Part shown: positions 30,104 to 37,526 of the stretch, in pieces | Layout of the letters: every line of letters starts with the position of its first letter | Numbering within the stretch: position 1 is the stretch's first letter | Origin: Candidatus Babelota bacterium | GTDB lineage: Bacteria > Babelota > Babeliae > Babelales > Chromulinivoraceae | Length of the DNA stretch: 40,450 bases | Assembly: GCA_026389025.1 (NCBI GenBank) | Contig: JAPLIQ010000032.1 | Coordinates: 1-40,450 of the forward strand | Reading direction: 5' to 3' | Translations under genes and position numbers: made by a program | The notes under the pieces: generated by a model | The model's input: only the letters and a program-made list of their open reading frames with translations | Database searches by the model: none | What the model was told of the DNA's origin: nothing

Positions 30104-30904
30104 TCAGTGTTGTTTAGTGAAAACGTACACATACGAAATATTTTTAATATCAAAGTAGGGCTTGAGCTCGATTTGATGAGACACTAAATCAGTTGTAACT
30201 TTTTGCACGATGCCCAAGGCAAAGCCCTGTGGGTACATCAATCCTTGTCCCGTTGAGGTAACAACGTCGCCAACTACAACTTTTTTGAAATGAGGCACGA
30301 AACAAAATTCAAGTCGTTTATTATTTTTGCCACAGCAAATTCCAGCTGCATCTTCACTGCTTTGAGCAGAGACTTTGCACCGTTGATCGGTAATTAAAGC
30401 TACCTTACTGTACCAGCTGTAAACCTCGATAACACGTCCAATCAGTGCATTTTCGTACACCACCACATCGTCTTTTGCAATCCCGTTGTCGCTGCCACCT
30501 TCAATAAAAATGGCATCTTCTTGCAAGCTTTCATAGCATAGTAAAACTTTAGCGATTTTTTTATTATCGACTTCGTAGCGATGGGCAAAATCTACCACTT
30601 CCTGACTTTGCTCAACAAATAGCTGCTGCGCCTGCAGTTGTGCTACGCGACCTTTTAAGACATCATGCTGAACATACAAACCGTCCAGCTCTTTTTGCAA
30701 AGCTTGCAAATTTTGTCGATGCTCAGACTTTTGATGAACAGAGCTGACAATGCTCGTATGAATTTTAAAAAATGGGTACAAAAGATAGGAAACTGTTCGC
30801 TCAGTAACACCATGACAGGAAAAGAAAATACGATTAATTAAAAACAAAACAAACAGAACATAAAAAACATGAATCGTCCAAAATCGAACTTCTTGCCTCA
30901 TCAT
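30104..30904 (-). CDS. mreC: rod shape-determining protein MreC
   Basis: 266 residues from the ATG at 30904; AGGA is 7 bases upstream of it, while the ATG at 30910 is only 1 base from AGGA. One transmembrane helix (about 10-28), a coiled coil (about 55-105, QNLQALQKELDGLYV), then the two beta-barrel lobes: IFIEGGSDNGI, ALIGRVIEV, GKNNKRLEF, STGQGLMYPQGFALG. MreC organises the elongasome in the periplasm. It follows dus by 18 bases in an apparent operon; mreB is not in the window. Confidence 0.9.
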   Translation of the reverse strand: MMRQEVRFWTIHVFYVLFVLFLINRIFFSCHGVTERTVSYLLYPFFKIHTSIVSSVHQKSEHRQNLQALQKELDGLYVQHDVLKGRVAQLQAQQLFVEQSQEVVDFAHRYEVDNKKIAKVLLCYESLQEDAIFIEGGSDNGIAKDDVVVYENALIGRVIEVYSWYSKVALITDQRCKVSAQSSEDAAGICCGKNNKRLEFCFVPHFKKVVVGDVVTSTGQGLMYPQGFALGIVQKVTTDLVSHQIELKPYFDIKNISYVYVFTKQH

Positions 30905-30922
30905 GACCATATCCTAAAAAAA

Positions 30923-31888
30923 TTAGCTTAAAAATTCCTGCAAACCTTCTTTAATATCAGCTTCTGATTCAGAGCGTACTAAGCGACTTCGCAGTGCGCT
31001 TGCCGATGGATGGCCTTTTATGTAAAAAGGAAGATGTTTTCGAAACCGTAGTAATCCATGCACACCAAACTGCTCAACCATAAGTGATAGATGTCGCAAT
31101 GCTACTTGAAGTATCATACTTTGGTCAACCACATATTCATTTCCCATTGCATGCTGCTTCATTTCTTCAAGCTTCCATGGCTTTGCCCAAATGCCTCGAC
31201 CGATTAAAAATCCATCAACGCCTGTTGCTTCATACGTCATTTTTGCTGTTTTGAAATTTACCACATTGCCAGAAAAGATAACAGGTATAGAGACAGCCTG
31301 TTTAACTGCTGCAGCAACCTTGTAATCTGGCAGCCCTGTAAACATTTGCGGCTGAAGTCGGGGGTGAATAGCCAAAGCATCAACGCCACAGTCCTGTGCC
31401 AATTTTGCTATGTCGACAGCATTGACTTGTTTAAATCCTGAGCGAATTTTTATGGTAAAAGGAACATGATCAGGAATCACTCGTTTAAATTCTTTTAATA
31501 TTTTTTCCAACATAACAGGATTTGCCATTAAAGCAGAACCGCAACACGATGTCACCACGTTACGAGCTGGACAACCAACGTTCAAGTCAATCATATCAAC
31601 GCCAGCTTGAACAATTTTTTCACAAGCAGCTTTAACATGTTCAGGTGAATTTGCAGAAACTTGAAAGTTCAATGGACGTTCATATTGAGAGAAATCCAGT
31701 GCCATCGCGCCACCTTTTGGCGTGACCACGGAGCAGACATGACGCATCTCGGTATACAAAAGTTCTTCTTTTGAAAAATCACGAACAAGTTTTCGAAAAG
31801 GAGAATCGGTAATTCCATCAAGAGGTCCTCCGATAAATCGGGGGAATGATAAATGTTTAATTTTTAAATTTTGTTTAAAATAATCCAT
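30923..31888 (-). CDS. dus: tRNA-dihydrouridine synthase
   Basis: 321 residues. FMN TIM barrel with GGPLDGITDSPFR (FMN loop), TEMRHV, NFQVSANSPE, the DLNVGCPARNV motif with catalytic Cys106, GSALM, FTIKIRSGF, AIHPR, IFSGNV and GVDGFLIGRG. Reduces uridine in tRNA D-loops using NADPH. The IHPR motif is a variant of the usual VHGR. Which subfamily (B-like) it belongs to is not certain. A GAGAG site lies before the ATG; mreC follows closely. Confidence 0.93.
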   Translation of the reverse strand: MDYFKQNLKIKHLSFPRFIGGPLDGITDSPFRKLVRDFSKEELLYTEMRHVCSVVTPKGGAMALDFSQYERPLNFQVSANSPEHVKAACEKIVQAGVDMIDLNVGCPARNVVTSCCGSALMANPVMLEKILKEFKRVIPDHVPFTIKIRSGFKQVNAVDIAKLAQDCGVDALAIHPRLQPQMFTGLPDYKVAAAVKQAVSIPVIFSGNVVNFKTAKMTYEATGVDGFLIGRGIWAKPWKLEEMKQHAMGNEYVVDQSMILQVALRHLSLMVEQFGVHGLLRFRKHLPFYIKGHPSASALRSRLVRSESEADIKEGLQEFLS

Positions 31889-32169
31889 GGATCTCTCAAA
31901 AAACGTTAGCTATAAGACTTTTTTACAGTTTAACACAACCGCGCTCGTTTTCAAAATGCAAAAATAAAAAACAGTCACGCTTGTCAAAAACAACAAAATT
32001 TATACGTAAAATTACCTAAAAATTTTCATTCAACATTGAAAATAAAAACTATGAAATGTTTATCCATATGCCATAAATTGATCTTTGTGAAATAAATCAT
32101 TGCGTTTAAATACAAATTTTAAATAAAGTGTAAGCGTTAGATAGTATCTTCACAAAAAAGGAGAAGTAT

Positions 32170-32373
32170 ATGAAAAAGGTAACAACAAAAAAAGCAGCTG
32201 CTAAGCGTAAAGTAACTCGCAAAGCTGCTCCAAAGCGTAAAGCTGCAGTTAAAAAAGCTGCTCCAAAACGCAAAGTAGCTAAAAAAGCCGCTCCTAAAAA
32301 AAGCGTAGCTAAAAAAGCTGCTTCAAAAACTCGTCCTATGAAAAGAATTACTCCAAAAGTAGTTCCAGCGTAA
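32170..32373 (+). CDS. histone H1-like Lys/Ala-rich protein
   Basis: 67 residues made almost only of Lys, Ala, Arg, Pro and Thr in KKAAPKRK units, as in bacterial histone H1 homologues and chlamydial HctB. No folded domain. It would bind and condense DNA (or RNA) non-specifically. AGGAG lies 6 bases before the ATG. It is monocistronic with a very strong terminator and about 280 bases of non-coding DNA upstream in which I see no gene. High expression is likely. Confidence 0.85.
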   Translation: MKKVTTKKAAAKRKVTRKAAPKRKAAVKKAAPKRKVAKKAAPKKSVAKKAASKTRPMKRITPKVVPA

Positions 32374-32417
32374 AAAAAATAAAGTAGGGCTCAACTCGAG
32401 CCCTACTTTATTTTTTT
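32373..32417. terminator. 20-bp-stem bidirectional terminator
   Basis: AAAAAAATAAAGTAGGGCTC (32373-32392) pairs with 32398-32417 around a 5-base loop. It begins at the histone-like gene's stop codon and separates it from the leftward gene at 32436. Confidence 0.92.
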
Positions 32418-32435
32418 GTCTAATTTCTAAATCTA

Positions 32436-32726
32436 TTATTCTCGCTTACCGTCACTTGATTCTTCATAAGCTTTATGGTTCATATAAACAAAACTAATCC
32501 AAAGATAATCTAGGCATTTCCAGCAGGAATAATCTTCTTCATCTTTTTTTACGCTACCAATATCAATTACCTGGCCATAAGGAACAATCTCAGCATCTAA
32601 ATCATAGCTTGGAGGAAATATTACCATCCTCTTTAATTCCTGACCACTTGATCTCTTGCCAAATGAAGCTACGCATTCGACTTGGCATAGGACTGCAAGT
32701 ACCATTAAAATTAACTTTTTAAACAT
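32436..32726 (-). CDS. small secreted protein downstream of gatA
   Basis: 96 residues from the ATG at 32726; AAGG lies 5 bases upstream, while the GTG two codons earlier is too close. Signal peptide (about 3-20), then a 45-residue segment rich in Val, Ile and Asp (VIFPPSYDLDAEIVPYGQVI) and a CWKC motif, which could bind metal or form a disulfide. Starts 9 bases after gatA's stop and ends at a shared terminator, so it is the last gene of the rsmG operon. No family recognised. Confidence 0.65.
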   Translation of the reverse strand: MFKKLILMVLAVLCQVECVASFGKRSSGQELKRMVIFPPSYDLDAEIVPYGQVIDIGSVKKDEEDYSCWKCLDYLWISFVYMNHKAYEESSDGKRE

Positions 32727-32735
32727 ATGCACCTT

Positions 32736-34205
32736 TTATAATTTCGGATGCATTTTGTGCCAATCAGTTATCTGCTGATAAGCGTGGCCAACTTTAAATA
32801 AAAGTTGCTCAGAAAGGCCTGGACCAATTAACTGAACACCCACTGGCATATTTTCTTGCGTAAATCCACACGGAACAGACATTGCAGGAATCCCTGCTAA
32901 GTTTGCCGGACACAAGAAATAATCTTGTAGATCCATTTGTAATTTATTGTTATCAAATTTTCCAAATTCAAAAGCAGGACAAGCTTGTGATGGCATCATC
33001 AAGACATCAACTTTTGAAAATGCATTTGCAAAATCTTTGCGAATTAAATCCTGTACCTTTTGAGCATTGTGGTAAAACTTGCCAGCATACCCTGCAGAAA
33101 GCACATAGTTTCCAATGAGCATTCGCACTTTTACTTCTTTACCAAAACCTTCACTGCGGCTTTTAACGTACAGATCTTCTAAGTTTTTTGCATCTTTGCT
33201 CCGGTATCCATAACGAACACCGTCAAAGCGCGCTAAGTTTGAAGCAGCTTCAGCACGACTGATAATAAAGTAAGTCGCCGCACTGTACTCAAGCGTTGGC
33301 AATTCAATTTCATGAACCGTTGCGCCAGCTTGTCGTAAAGTTTCAATTGCATCTTGTGTTAATTGTTTTACTTGAGGATCTAGACCTGGGGTATCAAAAG
33401 CTGTTTTTACAATTCCGATACGCAGATTTTTTGGTAAAATTCCATCAAGCTGCGTAGTGTAATCTTTTTTTTCAAGTTGTTTTAATGTTGAAGCATCTTT
33501 AGGATCATGGCCTGCAATAGCTGAGTAAACTAAAGCACTATCATAAACAGTACGCGTAGCAATACCAACTTGATCAAGAGACGATGCATACGCAATCAGT
33601 CCATAACGAGAAACAGAACCGTATGTTGGTTTAAAACCAACGATGCCGCAAAATGCTGCAGGATGACGAACTGAACCGCCCGTTTCACTTCCCAGTGCCC
33701 ATGGAACCATCCCAGCTGCTACAGCTGCAATTGAACCACCACTTGATCCTCCAGGCACACAGCTTAAATTCCAAGGATTTTTCGTCTTGAAAAAAGCTGA
33801 AGTTTCTGTTGAACTTCCCATAGCAAATTCGTCTAAGTTAGCTCGGCCTATGAGCAAAGCACCTTCATTTTTTAAACGCTCAATAACTGTTGCATCATAC
33901 GTTGCGCGGTAATTTTCAAGCATCTTGGATGCGCATGAAGTAATGCGACCTTGCTGGCAAATATTATCTTTAATAATGCCGGGAATACCGCTTAGAAGGC
34001 CGCCTTGTTGACCAACCTGTTGACCAACCTGTTGGTGTTTTTCTAAAATCGATTTTGTATCGAAAATTTCGATTGCTGATTTTATTGAATCATCATGTTG
34101 TTGAAATTTTTGTACATAAAATTCTAATAGTTCTTGTGATGAAAAACTTTTATTTTCTAAACCTTGTTTGAGTTCTTGAATTGTTGCAAACGATAAATCA
34201 TTCAC
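32736..34205 (-). CDS. gatA: aspartyl/glutamyl-tRNA amidotransferase subunit A
   Basis: 489 residues from a GTG at 34205; AGGAG lies 7 bases upstream. An ATG at 34201 is out of frame. Amidase signature with catalytic Lys79, Ser154 (PGGSSGGS) and Ser178 (GSETGGSVR); the numbering matches the usual GatA. Releases ammonia from glutamine to amidate mischarged tRNA, with GatB and GatC. The segment at about 58-69 (QQVGQQVGQQGG) comes from a 12-base tandem repeat and replaces the usual charged loop. gatB is not in the window. Follows gatC by 29 bases. Confidence 0.97.
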   Translation of the reverse strand: MNDLSFATIQELKQGLENKSFSSQELLEFYVQKFQQHDDSIKSAIEIFDTKSILEKHQQVGQQVGQQGGLLSGIPGIIKDNICQQGRITSCASKMLENYRATYDATVIERLKNEGALLIGRANLDEFAMGSSTETSAFFKTKNPWNLSCVPGGSSGGSIAAVAAGMVPWALGSETGGSVRHPAAFCGIVGFKPTYGSVSRYGLIAYASSLDQVGIATRTVYDSALVYSAIAGHDPKDASTLKQLEKKDYTTQLDGILPKNLRIGIVKTAFDTPGLDPQVKQLTQDAIETLRQAGATVHEIELPTLEYSAATYFIISRAEAASNLARFDGVRYGYRSKDAKNLEDLYVKSRSEGFGKEVKVRMLIGNYVLSAGYAGKFYHNAQKVQDLIRKDFANAFSKVDVLMMPSQACPAFEFGKFDNNKLQMDLQDYFLCPANLAGIPAMSVPCGFTQENMPVGVQLIGPGLSEQLLFKVGHAYQQITDWHKMHPKL

Positions 34206-34234
34206 GGGAAAGCTCCTGTAGAGATAAGTTCGAA

Positions 34235-34519
34235 TTAATTATCTAAAAATTTAGGCACTACGAAGTAATTATCTTCTTGCTGTGGAGCTTGCGCTAAAAT
34301 TGCCGTAATGTCTGTTGGAATTACAACGTCTGCCCGGTCACAGTTAACATTTTTACTTGTTGGCATGTCAACTTGCTGCTCTGCAATTTGAACCACGCGC
34401 TCAGCGTATGCTAAAACATCATTTAATTGCTGTATGATACCGTCCAACTCATGCTCCTCAAAAGAAACTTTTGTAAGTCCGGCTAATTTTCTTACTTCTT
34501 CTTTAGTTACTTTACTCAT
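34235..34519 (-). CDS. gatC: aspartyl/glutamyl-tRNA amidotransferase subunit C
   Basis: 94 residues, the normal size. Typical motifs: VRKLAGLTKVSF, ELDGIIQQLNDVLAYAERV and a C-terminal FVVPKFLDN that contacts GatA. It stabilises the GatA-GatB interface. The start overlaps the MATE gene's stop by 8 bases, implying coupled translation. Confidence 0.95.
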   Translation of the reverse strand: MSKVTKEEVRKLAGLTKVSFEEHELDGIIQQLNDVLAYAERVVQIAEQQVDMPTSKNVNCDRADVVIPTDITAILAQAPQQEDNYFVVPKFLDN

Positions 34520-35924
34520 TGCAAGCCTTTTCGTTTATATTTTTCCAATGTACTTGTCTTAGTCTTAAAATATACACAATGCTCATCAAGCCATTTCCTG
34601 CTAAAAATGCTGCATAGGTTACAAGCATTTTAGACACCACGGTTGTAAATGGAATCATGGCAATAATGTATGTTGATGGTATGAAAAATCCACCAATCAC
34701 GCATACCCGAGTTATCATAACTGTTTTAACGTCTCCAGCACCACGAAGCGCTGCAGATAAAATTAATTGCAACAAATCTATCAAAATCAAGATGCTTAAT
34801 GCTGGAAAAATAACTGCAACCAAATGTCCAAATTCATTATTATGATCGAATAAATTTACAAATATATATGGCCAGATAGAGCCAATGATCAAAACAATTC
34901 CTACAAGAACAGTCGTGATAATAACTACTTTTTTAATATTTGCATGAATATCTTTCCATCGACCGCTACCTACATCGTTACTTACTAAAAACGTAATAAC
35001 TTGGGCAAATGCGATAGCAGGTAAAAACGCAAATCGGTCCATAAGCTTAATGCATGAAAACGCTGCTGCTGACACTGGACCCATGTGAGACATGCATGAT
35101 CCAAGCCACACATAAGCAAAAGATATTGAAGCTTTATCGATAAGAACTGGTATTGAAACCAAAAGCAATTGTTTCATGCGACAAAATGAAATTCTTTGGG
35201 TTAAAAACGATATCCCATATTTTTCGTGATCTTTTGAATAAGTTATGTAGATAAGCATAGCAACTGACATAAAAACATATTGAGATAGTGACGCAACGGC
35301 CGAGCCGAGCAAGCTCATTTCCGGGAACCCACATGCTCCAAAAATTAAAAGGTAATCAACTATCACAAATACCACACTACCTAAAGCAACTACGACCATT
35401 GGGGTAAATGTGTTTTTTATTGATCGTAAAAAACCAGCCAATGCAAAAGAGATAAACATGAAAAATATAGATACTGATTTGATTTGTAGGTGCGGAACAC
35501 CCTGCTCAATCATGCAATAAGAAAAATTATTGAAATGACATATTCCTAAAGCCGCAAAATACAACGTGACTGAAACTAGAGCGCCAATACCAATGACGGT
35601 CCAGAAAGCATCGACAAATGCTTCCCCTGCTTTTTTGTACTCTTTAAGACCGTTATGATAACCAGCAACAATGACTATTCCGACTGAAAGACCTTCAGCC
35701 GCTTTTAAAAACATCGTTAAAAAATTATCAACGATCCCAGACACTGCATACAGATTGGTCGATTTTAAATTACAAATAAAATAACAATCGATGCAGTACG
35801 GAAGAAAATAAATGATGAGTGCTGTTATAAATTCAGGATAAAAATATCGTAAAATTCTAGAGTATGGCAGTCCGCCATCAAATTGAAATAAAGCGGAGAT
35901 CCGCGACGTAACACTCAATTTCAT
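34512..35924 (-). CDS. MATE-family efflux transporter
   Basis: 470 residues from the ATG at 35924, with GGGGA 4 bases upstream; the frame opens further at 35981 inside rsmG. Twelve hydrophobic segments are visible, in two six-helix halves. Motif-like pieces: SGIVDNFLTMFLKAAEGLSV in the first half and SCIKLMDRFAFLPAIAFAQV in the second, then ALRGAGDVKT, which is the typical 'G-G-D' turn of MATE exporters. Exports drugs or metabolites with Na+ or H+. Sits between rsmG and gatC with very short spacers. Confidence 0.9.
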   Translation of the reverse strand: MKLSVTSRISALFQFDGGLPYSRILRYFYPEFITALIIYFLPYCIDCYFICNLKSTNLYAVSGIVDNFLTMFLKAAEGLSVGIVIVAGYHNGLKEYKKAGEAFVDAFWTVIGIGALVSVTLYFAALGICHFNNFSYCMIEQGVPHLQIKSVSIFFMFISFALAGFLRSIKNTFTPMVVVALGSVVFVIVDYLLIFGACGFPEMSLLGSAVASLSQYVFMSVAMLIYITYSKDHEKYGISFLTQRISFCRMKQLLLVSIPVLIDKASISFAYVWLGSCMSHMGPVSAAAFSCIKLMDRFAFLPAIAFAQVITFLVSNDVGSGRWKDIHANIKKVVIITTVLVGIVLIIGSIWPYIFVNLFDHNNEFGHLVAVIFPALSILILIDLLQLILSAALRGAGDVKTVMITRVCVIGGFFIPSTYIIAMIPFTTVVSKMLVTYAAFLAGNGLMSIVYILRLRQVHWKNINEKACNE

Positions 35925-35935
35925 ATGTCCCCAGT

Positions 35936-36601
35936 CTAAATAAAAAGGTTTTGATTTAATTTGTTTTTCATAAAGAAGCACAAACTTCGCTCTTTATCGC
36001 CAACCCCATAAGGCACGCATGTATCAAGATACTCTCTTTCTTGCCCTGTTGCTATCCATTTTTTTGAAGCCCAGTACACCAAAACACTCTCTTGAAATCG
36101 TGACGAAGGTTTGAAAATTCGTATTAATTCATCAAGCTGCAGTGATGCTCGCGCTACAAATAGATCTATGGGCAGTTCGAACTTCCTTAAAAAGGTTCGC
36201 CAATCGTCAGTATGAATCGATACGTTGCTCAGTCCAAGCTGCGATGCAACGAGTCCTAAAAAGTGGACTTTTTTATTGTTAACTTCGATCAAATTGATTT
36301 GAACTTCGGGGCACATAATTGCCAGTGGAATTCCTGGAAATCCGCCGCCAGATCCGACGTCAGCTAGTGATTGAATCTTTTTCATGTCATAAAAAAGTAT
36401 GAGAGACAGTGAATCGTAAAAATGATCTAAAATTATCTCACGCACTCCTGTGATTGCCGTGATGTTATATTTTTGATTTTCTTGAACAATCAAATCAAAA
36501 TATTGTTTAAATTGCTGCGCTTGATGCTCGCTTATAGAAAACTTTTCAACAAAGTTACTGAAAATAATTTGTTCTTCTGGATTGGTAAAGTATGTCGTCA
36601 T
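35936..36601 (-). CDS. rsmG: 16S rRNA G527 N7-methyltransferase
   Basis: 221 residues, standard length. N-terminal helices with YNITAITG, then SAM motif ADVGSGGGFPGIPLAIM (about 81-97), LIEVNNKKVHFL and VARASLQLDELI. Methylates G527 of 16S rRNA. The start codon has no strong ribosome site. It heads a likely operon with the MATE, gatC, gatA and 32436 genes, followed by gaps or overlaps of at most 29 bases. Confidence 0.95.
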   Translation of the reverse strand: MTTYFTNPEEQIIFSNFVEKFSISEHQAQQFKQYFDLIVQENQKYNITAITGVREIILDHFYDSLSLILFYDMKKIQSLADVGSGGGFPGIPLAIMCPEVQINLIEVNNKKVHFLGLVASQLGLSNVSIHTDDWRTFLRKFELPIDLFVARASLQLDELIRIFKPSSRFQESVLVYWASKKWIATGQEREYLDTCVPYGVGDKERSLCFFMKNKLNQNLFI

Positions 36602-36695
36602 GATTTATTTTTAATCCTTAAACCTGCAACATAATCATAAAACTATAGTTTTTTGCATTGTAGACATGGTACCATATCAAAAAAAGGAGATAAAG

Positions 36696-37427
36696 ATGAA
36701 ATGTTTAACCAAACTCTTACTTTTAATCACCCTGACAGCTATCCCACACTCTCAAAGCGCTCTTGATCAAGTGATAACGTTTTTCCTGCAAAAGTACCCC
36801 TACGTCAAAGCTCCATCAAATGGTGTCGACGAGCTGCATAAATTTTCAAAAAAAGTTCAACAACCAAGTTACTTTTCAGGCGAAATAGTCCAAGCACATA
36901 AAAGACAATCAGGAGTTCCTGGGGTCATGTGCATGTACGCTGGGCATGTTGCTTTAAGCGACAGCAATGGCCAGATTATATTTCCTCGCCGACACACACA
37001 AACACCAAAGACTCACTTTTTAATCACCAAAGGTATAAAAGCTGCTTACATGATCGCACCCGGAACTGTGCACAATTGGATGATTGACCCAAAGCATGAT
37101 TCTAAAATGTACATGGTCCAGCTCAAACAAGATAAAACGCTGTATTATTTTGAAACATCGCAAATAGATGTACCAAAAGATAACAACATACCTTTAAACA
37201 CCATTATCATTATTACCGACCCTGAAAATATCTTGATACCTACAGGCGCAACATTTACCGACTACAGCCCGAATTTAACACTGCCACCTGTCTACGTCAA
37301 AAAAGAATTTTGCTTCGTTTACAATTCATTTTACACTCTTGCCGTTAAGCAATACTTTGAGCAAACGGCATCAAGCTGGCAACTAGAGGCTTTAACAGTT
37401 TCAATGATTTCGCAACCGAATGGTTAA
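36696..37427 (+). CDS. secreted protein of unknown function
   Basis: 243 residues from the ATG at 36696 with AAGGAG 7 bases upstream; the frame opens at 36666. Signal peptide (MKCLTKLLLLITLTAIPHSQ). No domain recognised. Residues 65-130 contain GEIVQAHKRQ, MYAGHVALSDSNG and FPRRHTQTPKTHFL, with HNW and other His residues. These could form a small beta-rich fold. It may be a periplasmic or surface protein. The last codons and stop are duplicated in a 15-base tandem repeat, and a strong terminator follows. Confidence 0.65.
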   Translation: MKCLTKLLLLITLTAIPHSQSALDQVITFFLQKYPYVKAPSNGVDELHKFSKKVQQPSYFSGEIVQAHKRQSGVPGVMCMYAGHVALSDSNGQIIFPRRHTQTPKTHFLITKGIKAAYMIAPGTVHNWMIDPKHDSKMYMVQLKQDKTLYYFETSQIDVPKDNNIPLNTIIIITDPENILIPTGATFTDYSPNLTLPPVYVKKEFCFVYNSFYTLAVKQYFEQTASSWQLEALTVSMISQPNG

Positions 37428-37443
37428 TAGCCGAATGGTTAAT
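37416..37443. repeat. tandem duplication of the stop-codon region
   Basis: CCGAATGGTTAATAG (37416-37430) is followed by a second copy of its first 13 bases (37431-37443). The duplication gives an out-of-gene copy of the last three codons and stop. Confidence 0.85.
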
Positions 37444-37454
37444 TTTTTAAATGT

Positions 37455-37497
37455 AAAGAGAAAAGAGCAGGATTTTAAGTCCTGCTCTTTTCTCTTT
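37455..37497. terminator. 18-bp-stem bidirectional terminator
   Basis: AAAGAGAAAAGAGCAGGA (37455-37472) pairs with 37480-37497 around a 7-base loop, between the convergent genes at 36696 and 37527. Confidence 0.9.
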
Positions 37498-37526
37498 TTG
37501 TCAGTGTTATTTTAAGGTATTAAGTA

